From Saccoglossus kowalevskii (taxonomy: Eukaryota > Hemichordata > Enteropneusta > Harrimaniidae): a DNA stretch of 11,500 bases. Each line of letters begins with the position of its first letter. The stretch's first letter is position 1. Positions 1 to 7,969 of this stretch are shown piece after piece. The notes beneath the pieces were generated by a model. That model saw only the letters and a program-made list of their open reading frames with translations, made no database searches and was not told the origin of the DNA. The DNA lies in NCBI RefSeq assembly GCF_000003605.2, contig NW_003119425.1, positions 1,291,266 to 1,302,765 of the forward strand. Reading direction: 5' to 3'. The position numbers and the translations under genes are program-made.

Positions 1-117
1 TACATCAGCAGAAATAGAAGTTGTACAACAGATAATGAATTATTGTATTAGAAATTGCACCCATAAATCGAAGGTGTTTATATGGACAGATCTTTGCTGA
101 AGGTTCAGGAAAACATC

Positions 118-127
118 ATGACGTCAT
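118..127 (+). promoter_or_regulatory. CRE-type palindrome
   Basis: ATGACGTCAT is a perfect binding site for CREB/ATF bZIP factors. Function here is not shown. The same 10-mer recurs at 1678-1687. Confidence 0.4.
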
Positions 128-222
128 CATATCATTTTAGATGGACGCGTACTGAGTGACTACTCATAGTCTGGTCCGGGTATATTCATTAACATAATCT
201 GATATAATGCAATGTGCTTAAA

Positions 223-239
223 AATGCATGGCATGCATT
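223..239 (+). repeat. Palindrome with two ATGCAT half-sites
   Basis: AATGCATG, one G, then CATGCATT form perfect 8-bp arms. A related 12-bp palindrome, AATGCATGCATT, lies at 10409-10420. Paired ATGCAT sites can bind POU-domain dimers, but no function is shown here. Confidence 0.6.
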
Positions 240-509
240 CCTAGAATAAACTAACTAGTTTTACATTACATGGATCTAATACATACAATATCTGAATAAA
301 ATAAAGATCTGACATTCGGACTATGTTTAGATATTAACTATTTGAGCGTCAAAGTAAATTGTGACACTTTTGCACAAAATAAAACACAATTTGTAACTAA
401 AATGAAATTGTCACGTCAGAACACGTTATATCACCCATGTGTTAGCATATGACAAACATAGTAATGAAACTACTGCGCACAAATACGTTTGTACCTGTTT
501 TTAAATATA

Positions 510-520
510 TTTTTTTTTTT
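510..520 (+). repeat. Poly-T tract
   Basis: Eleven T residues follow AT-rich sequence. It could be the trace of an old poly-A tail on the minus strand, but no element body was recognised beside it. Confidence 0.8.
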
Positions 521-1677
521 ATCTTAAGTTGGAAAAAAGAAAGAAATTGAACGGGTCGTATTCCCCCATGGACTCGCTTATAATCGACGCAATGTAATAT
601 CCAAAAATAAAAGGCCCGTGACCACGCATGACCCTGTATCAGCAATACTTAATTATAATAATCAAGCGTAACCATGGTTACCCCATAGTCGCATCCGTTA
701 CTGTAAAATTATTACTCTCACTGATTATTAGTACGACGCGTCAATCGGCTACTAATAAAAATGTGCCATTCTTTGTTAACGTGAAAAAAATCTCTGTATT
801 CATGTAATTATTGCTGATTCTCCGGTAAACATTTTTTTCTAGTTTTAGTACATCATTGTTCAACATTCGTAAACTAAACTCTTCAATTCAAATCTTTTTG
901 TTACAACCAGACGAATCGAAACAGACGTAACTCGATTACATAGTGCTATATAGTGTTACATGTACAAATTGACTCCTTTTCATTTACTCTGAATCGGTTA
1001 GATATTCACTACACGTATTGACAACTACGTTTGACGTTATTGGTTCGTAGATGGCGACAATTATTTGATTATGTTGTACAGTAATGGTACATCGGAATAG
1101 GTAACAAGATAACTTATACACAATTTATGTGGGAATTAGGAATTAGATTCTCCTAGAGAAATTTGCGTTACTACTCAAACCAAAAAGTAGCTCCCGTTCA
1201 CAAATCACCGTTTAGGAGATATAGATCAACAGCCATTCAACTTTTAAAAATAAATGCCGACGTGCCAATCGGAATAGATTGACGCCACGTATCATTTTAC
1301 TTGTACGCCAATCATATGTATTTGGAAACGGGAGCGCTACAGTCGAAGAGTTATTCCAAAGGTGAATGTCGCGACGAAGTTTAATGAATTCGCTTTTAAC
1401 GTGCGCATCGACGTTCGTGTTGTATTTCGTCGTTATTTGAGAAAGCAATCCGCTGAATCAATGTAAATATAACTGACTGAAATTTTGTATTGACAACTTT
1501 GTTTGCATACAATTAAACATGCCAATATTTTGACAATCGTATAGACATCGCGAATGGGAAGACTACAAATATATAAATATCTATATTCAAAGTGAATACT
1601 GTGTTTCATGCAGTTGATTTGTTTTATTTCAATGGCAAATAGGTCTAAAATTGAAAAGAGATAATGGATTTGTTTGT

Positions 1678-1687
1678 ATGACGTCAT
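1678..1687 (+). promoter_or_regulatory. CRE-type palindrome
   Basis: This is a second perfect ATGACGTCAT. Base composition predicts well under one TGACGTCA in this window, so two copies stand out slightly. Confidence 0.4.
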
Positions 1688-1689
1688 GC

Positions 1690-2910
1690 TTAGTAACTGT
1701 GTGATTAATATTTTCAAGGTCCTTGAAATTAACAAAAGTCCACTGGCTGGTCGATAAAAAAAAACTCATTCATTGAAATTTTCAATATTTGAATACGACC
1801 CCGGTACGTCAATAATTATGATTAATAAAGATGGGCAGTTTCTTAGTGTTTAAGACAACATAAATAAAAAGATATTTGCTCATTCATTCCTGCGTTTAAC
1901 AATAAAATAGCGGGGATGTGTAAACACATATGCCATCTAATTAAAGTTGCAATGCAAAGAAAAATGAAAAGATGAACAAACAAATTCAAAACGCCAGAGT
2001 CGTCACGCACGTGCGCGTTCTAATTTCGTGTAATCGAACAATGTATTTTACACGAGTTGTATACGTCGTATGGGTCTCACGTCAAACGCCGTGCAACGCA
2101 ATGACTTGGCATTGAGGTGGTCAGCTACTATTACAAAATATTCAAAAAAGTAATAACAATAATAATCGGATACTTTGAAACAAAATTGAGATAAATTATT
2201 CGCCCCTATATATTAGGCATTATAACGACCTTATTTTACTGTATTCCCCATGCTTGCCTCGCTATGGTATAATTGATGTTTGTATATGTAGTTGACGGTC
2301 CCTCAGGTGACAGGAAGACAAATATCCGCTTTGTGTGGTTGATGTGCAGTTATTAACCGGCTCGTGTGCCGACTATATTTACATAATTCATTGGCTAGTG
2401 TTCGTTTTTTTTCAGCGGAATAGTGTTGGAAATGGCGCTGAATGTCTCACATTTTATAATTAGTTGTCGTCATTTATTTATTTATTTTCCTTTCTCATCT
2501 TCGTCTACGTTTATCAGAATAGCCCCAAGACCCAAAACTGTATATTTCTGCTCTGATCGGGCAAAGAAGTAATTCCTCTTAGTTTTCTTCTCACACAAAT
2601 CACGTGAAGGTTGAAAAAAAGGAATTGCGTTAAATTCTGCTTTTCGATTATTTTCACCATGAAATCAAGCTTATCTTCACGGTATTGCTAGAGTCTTATT
2701 GTCCCCACTGCTAGCTTCTCCACCATTCAGAGTTGAGAATGAGCAGTAAGCCAAATGTTCAAGTAACGTTGTTTCCGGCATTTTAAAAGTAGGCTTACGT
2801 AATGTGTCTAACGGTTTGGTATGTAATTTCCACTTTCCCAATTAGTGTTTAGATTAGTGTTAGAAATTATATTCATCTTTACACACTCTACAAGTGCTCT
2901 AACAAATACC
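1690..2910. other. No gene seen; isolated splice-like acceptor
   Basis: This is intron-like AT-rich sequence. A very strong acceptor-like pyrimidine run ending in CAG lies at 2403-2415, and one frame stays open after it to about 2570, but no good donor follows. CACGTG occurs at 2008-2013 and 2601-2606. Confidence 0.55.
2472..2488 (+). repeat. Short ATTT repeat
   Basis: About four ATTT units lie next to a pyrimidine-rich stretch. Confidence 0.8.
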
Positions 2911-2913
2911 CAG

Positions 2914-2974
2914 GATCATCAGAGTCCATCCATAGCTGATGTTACTATGATACAAACCGCTACAGACGGCGAAG
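2914..2974 (+). other. Candidate 61-nt exon
   Basis: The segment is preceded by a branch-point-like CTAAC and then ACAAATACCCAG, and is followed by AAG|GTATTG, a moderate donor. It reads without a stop as DHQSPSIADVTMIQTATDGE plus one base (phase 0 in, phase 1 out). The composition (Gln, Thr, Asp, Val, few rare residues) looks more protein-like than the surroundings, and local GC is raised. I do not recognise the protein. The open frame itself runs from about 2830 to 3006, so the edges rest on splice signals only. Confidence 0.28.
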
Positions 2975-2979
2975 GTATT

Positions 2980-5415
2980 GTGCAATATTATTGCTTTCTG
3001 GTCTAGCAGTAAACAACTGACATGGTTCTGAAGACTTATCCATTCCAGATTATTTTTACAACAGTTGTCCGACTGTCTGATACAGTGGTAGCTTTAAGCA
3101 ATTCATTCTCAATTTCAGTTTGATCATTGGTTAATTTTGAATATTCGAAGTATCACGCGACTTAAATTGTCCAGTGCACTTCCATCCCACATGGAGGTGC
3201 CTCGTAACATGATTTAATATAATTTAATTTAAATCCAGTAAAAACATTCTGGACAACAACGTAATCTTGATTTTGAACTTCTATTTTGTAATCTCATTGT
3301 TGCTAGGTTACGCCATTGGGTGGTACATAGTATCTCTCAGGTTCCTTCAAAGAGTGTTTCAGTTCGAGTCTCGGGCTCGTTTCTAGGTCTGGAGCAGAAA
3401 CCATGTGGCGCCATGTTTATACATCTTGAACTTTAGTTCACAGTTATAGAAACTCCCTGTTGTCATAGAGAAGTATTCATCCTGTCACAACAGCGGTTCA
3501 AATCAGTTTTTTTGTTGTTGGTCAAATGGGATTTCTAGAGCAATATTTACAACTAAGTTGTTTTCCGACAAAATAAAATTATTTCCAATAAAGCTATGCC
3601 GAAGATGTTGAATCGATACCTTACTCTCTTGCTTTTAAAATAAGGTATAGGTATTTTCATTTACACTCATTTGTCGATTGTCTGTCGATGTTGTCGCTGA
3701 GAGATACAGTCTAAATATATTTTTGCGATGCATAAAGCATATAATTCGTCGGCGGCGGGCGGGGGTTATTATCATCCTCAGAACCTGCAATATTCTAGTG
3801 GTATTCTAATCTATTGTCGGCATTATATTCTATATAGAAATAAACAGAATATCGCTATTCGATTAGTAATTAAATTTGTCATTAAAAATATCATTCGCTA
3901 TAACTGTTAAGGAAGTTGGTTACCATTATAACAAAGGTACAGATTTTCTTAACATGCACACTATGGTTTTATTTCAAGTTGTTGTTCATCAAATCCATAT
4001 GAAAACATAATTATTTTTCGAACAAAACGCAAGTCAAACATAAAAATGGTGATTGTCGGACCATTTACGATTAGTCACATGGTAAAGCGTTCCCACTATA
4101 TATGTAAATATAAGGACGAGTAATTATGGTGTCAAAAATTATTAGGAAACAAAGATGATTATTATTTTAATATGACTACCGCAAAATTTTCATTTGTTTT
4201 CATATGTCAATATAAATAATTATATTGTTGATATTTGATACCTATTTATAATGTCGAATACCCGCGGTCTAACTTAAAAGGCAATAAATAGTTGGATATA
4301 CATACAGTTTGTATCAATGTAATTAAATATGTAAACAATTTGACAACATGTATATCAGCCTCGTGTTATTAAGAACACGTCATTATTTCCACAACTTTTG
4401 ACAATTCCTGTTTGCATTTGGGTGTCGTCACGTGCACAACACATATTTTACCTTAGATAACTTAAATGTTTTAGATATAATTTTAATTGGTTTCATGAAA
4501 TATACAAATGCAAACAACATGCTCAGAGCATTTTTCAGCAGGTACAGTGTGACTATCCTGCAAATATTGGCGAGTGAAATGCTAGAGGGCGCTACAGCAT
4601 CATTTATGTACACGATGAACGTCGGTAGTAATTAATTAACCTAGACAAGGTCTGAATTACAATGACGGTTAACGATGTACGTACAGTTATATAATCAATA
4701 AATCAACAAATGCTTTACCAGACTTCACTTGTATGAGAAAACATACAGTGGCCGATATAAAGATAAAAAACTGATAAAATATATTAATATTTGTACATGA
4801 GGTAATTACTCATTATCAACGTACACATACAGTTATCTTTATACCAGTCATGTCATTCTGGAGGCCATACATTCGAGGTCACTGAACCCAAGGTCTGCCA
4901 ACCCTTGTATAATCACATTGTTAGATTTCTCAACCAGATATCAATTTATAAATAAGTTTTCTTAAGACAGCTTGGCAGCTGAGAACATTTCCATCAGCAA
5001 TTAAGTGACTGACACTCTGACCCTGGTGAAAGCAACAACAGTCACATAATATCATTATATAACATGTTTAACCTGTTACGAGTACAGTGAGCTAAAAATA
5101 AATGTACTTTAACATCAACGGAGCACATATGGAATTTTCTAATCAATATATTTCCTTAAGCATGTAGCAAACGACACTTGTGAAATATATTGCTGTCATC
5201 ACTGACGTGTAACGCCCGACAGCTTTCAGACAACACTTCACCATTTAGAAAATAACTCGGAAGTGACGAGATTTTTTACATTCTCTTTTTTTACAATTTA
5301 AGTGATTAATTATTCTGACAATACTGTCAGCATATATTCAGTAGTATCGCTATAATGAGAAATAAAAAAACTATATTATCTGCATATTGTCTATGTTTGT
5401 GCATGTGGCATTATT
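2980..5415. other. Intron-like or intergenic DNA
   Basis: There is no convincing coding sequence. Both strands are open around 4430-4635, which is typical of chance rather than a gene. The part from about 3900 to 4400 is especially AT-rich. Apart from the tRNA-like box B (3361-3371) and a CACGTG at 4429-4434, I see nothing distinctive. Confidence 0.6.
3321..3375 (+). other. tRNA-like box A/box B, possible SINE relic
   Basis: AGTTCGAGTCT at 3361-3371 resembles the box B promoter and T-arm of a tRNA gene, and TGGTACATAG about 40 bp upstream is a loose match to box A at the usual distance. Only about four of the five T-stem pairs form, two of them G-T. No acceptor stem or anticodon arm is convincing, so a functional tRNA is unlikely; a degraded tRNA-derived SINE head is possible. 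Confidence 0.22.
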
Positions 5416-5420
5416 TTCAG

Positions 5421-5450
5421 CTCAAATTGTAGTTTCGGTTGATGGCACTG
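5421..5450 (+). other. Candidate 30-nt microexon
   Basis: It is bounded by a strong acceptor (GGCATTATTTTCAG) and a perfect consensus donor (GTGAGT). Of the three frames only one is open: a 2-nt start, then QIVVSVDGT, ending with one base (phase 1 in and out). That phase fits the end of the 2914-2974 candidate, and the joined reading TDGEAQIVVSVDGT is plausible protein. Splice-site pairs this good occur by chance in long introns, so this remains tentative. Confidence 0.28.
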
Positions 5451-5835
5451 GTGAGTTTACACGGTGTGATGGCTGCCGTGACTGTCTTCAGGAAAGTACT
5501 GTTCCGCTTCTACGTCCGTCAGCAAAATAATGATAGGAAAACTTCTGTACACAGTGACGGTACAAAAAACGTCTGTGAATCACGATTGGGTATTTCACAC
5601 GTCATTTTCTGCGATTTGGAGTTTACGCACCACGTGTAATTATGACACTCATCCTACTGGAATGGGCTGGTCCGATTTGACCTATCTAGAACAAAGTAAC
5701 ACAGTTAGAATGATAATTCATTACTACTAGACACGGATATGCATATCTCACTGCTTGAACTCTTTATTTTCCGGCTGTTTGCAACATCAACCATCAACAA
5801 TGAAGTTGAAAATTGTAATCTTACTAAAACCCGTA

Positions 5836-5880
5836 CAATTACCCATACCAAGAGTTATAGGGGAACCGGAATGGTAATTG
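5836..5880 (+). other. Imperfect hairpin
   Basis: CAATTACC (5836-5843) and GGTAATTG (5873-5880) form a perfect 8-bp stem, extended inward by an AT pair block and a CC/GG block around a bulge and a mismatch. It lies 90 bp before the nested hairpin at 5971-6021. It is weaker than that one, and its role is unknown. Confidence 0.45.
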
Positions 5881-5912
5881 CATATCACAGCGTGTGACAT
5901 GACGAGAGTGTG

Positions 5913-5919
5913 TATAAAT
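5913..5919 (+). promoter_or_regulatory. TATA-like box
   Basis: TATAAAT lies in a locally less AT-rich stretch between the two hairpins (5836-5880 and 5971-6021), so its position is more notable than the many TATA-like strings elsewhere. No convincing initiator is seen about 30 bp downstream. It is a weak promoter candidate for a transcript containing the nested hairpin. Confidence 0.2.
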
Positions 5920-5970
5920 CCTCAGCAGTCGCTGGGTTGGTGTGGCTTGTTATAGCTCGAATACGAACAC

Positions 5971-6021
5971 AACGTTCAGTACCATCAATGAGGCGAAACC
6001 TCATTGACAGCGCTGAACGTT
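5971..6021 (+). other. Nested hairpin with two 23-nt arms
   Basis: The outer arms AACGTTCAG (5971-5979) and CTGAACGTT (6013-6021) are perfect reverse complements, and so are the inner arms TCAATGAGG (5985-5993) and CCTCATTGA (5999-6007). The inner stem closes on a 5-nt loop (CGAAA), and the stems are separated by a symmetric 5+5 internal loop (TACCA / CAGCG). Beyond the outer stem, 5966-5968 can also pair with 6024-6026 after two mismatches. The total of 18 perfect base pairs in this arrangement is not expected by chance. It could be a small RNA precursor such as a microRNA hairpin (the arms are each 23 nt, but the loop is short and the internal loop large), a terminal hairpin of a mobile element, or a palindromic protein-binding site. 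I recognise no known microRNA in it. Confidence 0.75.
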
Positions 6022-6029
6022 AAGTTACA

Positions 6030-7090
6030 TGAAACGTAAATTTCAGTGGACCTCACTGTAATGTCGCATGCGTTATGGAAAATGGAAAAGGGCCCGAAGC
6101 ATGCGCTGGTTTTGACGTAGACATATCTCATGAATATTTTTTTAAAGTGCAATTATTAATAGAAAGCATTTATTATGAAACGCCGGAATCACGTATATTG
6201 GGTCTTGACCCCCATTCTGTCTATTGTGGTTATTTGAAAACTGTACTCGCTTTTTATCATACTAAACAAGTCACCAAAATTAACAAGTGTTTCTGTTTTT
6301 TACACTGTTGCTGGCGTGAGCGTTGGCAAACCTATATAGGTTTCGATTGTATACAGCGTCACCAGTGGCTGTTCCCGGCGTCATGCGTCTCGCTAATACA
6401 ATGCACTTTTACGCTCTGTATATATACTGTCCCTATTTTCATGAAATGCGTACATAGTTAGTTATTTATTTATTTGTTTATTTATTTATTTATTTATTTA
6501 TCAGCACCTAATCATATCATATACATGAGGCAATGTTTAGTTCCTTTGTACTGCGGCAGCATTTATCTTCAAAGTTATTGTGAGAAGCGCTGTAACTTTG
6601 GGACAACCAAGATATTTCTGGAGAAGAGTGAAATATTGGTCGAAACGCACCCGATCCTATTATTTAATCGAACACCCGAGACCAGTTTTCACACAATAAC
6701 GGACACTGCGTCGTCCTTCGTTTCAATTGCCATGCTCAGACTGTCGAAATATTGAATAATACGCGCAGTGTTAGTTTGAGAAGGAAGAAAGCGACAGTGT
6801 GGTAAGTGTGTTTCTAGATAAAAACAGGATTACTTAACGTGAATGTTGCCATAGACTTTCATTTTAAGTTTATACAATGGTAACGGTGGAAATTTCAAGC
6901 TCTGTTTTCATGACAAAATAAACAATACTAATATAACCTAACCGATTTAAATTGGTATCATTTCTTGAACTCATAAGCGAGTTTAATTTGTTGTACAAGG
7001 GGTTAGTACAAAACCACACAGGCAGAAATTCTGCTCTAATACCGTGATAACGAGGGCAAATAGCCATATAAAATATATATAAATAAACTG
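6030..7090. other. No recognised gene; unplaced ORF 6075-6461
   Basis: An ATG-started plus-strand frame of 128 codons (6075-6461) is the longest in the window. It begins just after the nested hairpin and ends at the TTTA repeat. The translation is rich in Cys, Phe, Tyr and His and resembles no family I know. A frame this long has perhaps a one-in-several chance of arising randomly at this base composition, so I do not call it a gene. A splice-like pair (CATGCTCAG / GTAAGT) encloses 6740-6801, open in one frame. Confidence 0.5.
6462..6501 (+). repeat. TTTA microsatellite
   Basis: About ten tandem TTTA units run here, with one interruption (TTTG). A shorter tract of the same motif occurs at 2472-2488. 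Confidence 0.95.
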
Positions 7091-7095
7091 TTCTA

Positions 7096-7257
7096 ATTTA
7101 ACTGCGCTGATTTTTTATCCCACCACGCTGGTTGGGATTGGGATTGGTTCCGGATACGAGATCTATTAGTTGACTTCATTTCCGATGAAGCGTGATCAAA
7201 TATTTCACCCAGTACATGTATGGCTTGGTTGTGATTATTCAGTGTGATATATTCAGA
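7096..7257 (-). mobile_element. LINE endonuclease-RT linker remnant
   Basis: Continuing in the same minus-strand frame as the 7305-7432 endonuclease fragment, an open stretch contains IFDHASSEMK (7203-7174) and PAWWDKK (7131-7111), ending at a TAG at 7098-7096. In non-LTR elements of this type, the linker between the endonuclease and reverse transcriptase domains commonly ends with a basic segment and a WWD or WFD motif before a lysine-rich helix; this matches in order and character. The expected remainder of the endonuclease (TC...VVDY...SDH) is missing between 7305 and 7257, so this copy carries an internal deletion of roughly 90 codons. Reverse transcriptase was not found beyond it. Confidence 0.6.
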
Positions 7258-7275
7258 GGCTTATGCAAGCTGTTA

Positions 7276-7293
7276 ATACGACTAATGAATAAT
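7276..7293 (+). repeat. 18-bp inverted repeat, left arm
   Basis: ATACGACTAATGAATAAT is the exact reverse complement of 7853-7870. After a one-base mismatch on one side, three further bases also match. A perfect 18-mer is not expected by chance in a window of this size. The left arm lies at the break in the second LINE endonuclease copy, so it probably marks a rearrangement junction. Confidence 0.85.
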
Positions 7294-7304
7294 GCGAGTT
7301 ATTT

Positions 7305-7432
7305 TCTTACATAGTTCCAACAGTTGTTTTCCATATGAGTTAACACATTTGTCTTTTTAATTTCTATACCAATCAAAAACATCAGTTCGATTAAAGAATC
7401 CCTATCCTGTACAATGTGAAATTGATTGCGTT
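7305..7432 (-). mobile_element. Second LINE endonuclease fragment
   Basis: This is a partial second copy of the endonuclease stretch seen at 8189-8317. On the minus strand it reads IVQDRD, then, after a roughly 14-nt deletion relative to the other copy, RTDVFDWYRN, a TAA stop, and NSYGKQLLELCKK. Direct comparison of the plus strands gives about 79 of 87 matching bases over 7305-7391 versus 8189-8275. The frame then runs through ITRIIH, corresponding to the family's LRI-NGR region, and breaks at stops near 7284. The substitutions, in-frame stop and deletion show a dead copy that is separate from the one upstream. Confidence 0.82.
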
Positions 7433-7436
7433 CAAC

Positions 7437-7517
7437 ACAGTATTCACACAATCTACTATTAAGGGGGACATTTTCACGTCTTCCCTTTTTAATACTTTTA
7501 TCGCGATCATGAAATTA
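7437..7517 (-). mobile_element. Possible LINE ORF2 C-terminal fragment
   Basis: On the minus strand an open stretch reads FHDRDKSIKKGRREN followed by VPLNSRLCEYC. The pattern GR, a few residues, (I/V)P, then R-x-C-x-x-C resembles the Cys-containing tail that lies after reverse transcriptase in many animal LINEs. It directly abuts the endonuclease fragment at 7432, which is the wrong order within a single element. It is therefore probably the 3' part of one copy joined to the 5' part of another. The match is short and could be fortuitous. Confidence 0.42.
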
Positions 7518-7852
7518 AGGTTGTTCCTCTAGTTAGTACGAGTATTTTGGTGTGTTATATTTCATCCAGACTTAGTTGGAATCCGACTAAGTTAAACCAA
7601 TCAGCACAGAGTAAAAAAACAATGTTTCAACTTAAACTATTGATTCGAAAACATGGTGGTATGACTATTATCTGATTCATTTATAGTATTTGATTCCGTC
7701 AATGTGCAAATTTTATCATATGGTAGTTTAATCTGGGGATATGAAAGCGCTCTTCAAAATTAATCGAGTTTGTAAATTACTACCGAAATAAACCTGAAGG
7801 TGTAATGAAAACTAAACCCAGGTGCCGTTTCAACTGGAACCTCCAGTCTTGA

Positions 7853-7870
7853 ATTATTCATTAGTCGTAT
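7853..7870 (-). repeat. 18-bp inverted repeat, right arm
   Basis: ATTATTCATTAGTCGTAT is the reverse complement of 7276-7293. It lies beyond the C-terminal end of the main endonuclease remnant, in a region with no recognisable coding. Confidence 0.85.
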
Positions 7871-7969
7871 GAACGACGAGTTCACGCAACAACAGCTTGC
7901 ACAATTCAAAAACCGAGGTTTTCCGTTGAAACAGCACCTGAGTGTACTTTTCGATGCATATTCAGGGTT

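Larger units (their letters stand above)
128..1670. other. No gene seen
   Basis: The stretch is AT-rich with stops in all frames. The longest open minus-strand frames, 1212-1448 (78 codons, starting TTG) and 1433-1735 (100 codons), are unrecognised. The first is locally CpG-rich and might be an exon or mobile-element fragment, but I see no motif. A 14-bp palindrome (GTAACCATGGTTAC) lies at 668-681. Confidence 0.6.

Noticed and set aside
1212-1448. CpG-rich minus-strand frame as an exon or transposase piece
   Set aside because: It starts at TTG, has no family motif, and splice-like borders are weak.
2731-2745. 15-nt candidate microexon with acceptor CACCATTCAG and donor GTAAGC
   Set aside because: The segment is too short and the donor context poor; nothing links it in phase to other candidates.
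3321-3400. Functional tRNA gene
   Set aside because: Only a box B-like T-arm is seen; acceptor, D and anticodon arms do not fold.
6075-6461. 128-codon ATG frame as a real protein gene
   Set aside because: There is no recognisable domain, and the length is within reach of chance at this composition. It is described in the stretch entry instead.
6740-6801. 62-nt candidate exon ending in GTAAGT
   Set aside because: The only open frame enters in phase 0 and leaves in phase 2, which does not fit the other candidates, and the peptide is not protein-like.
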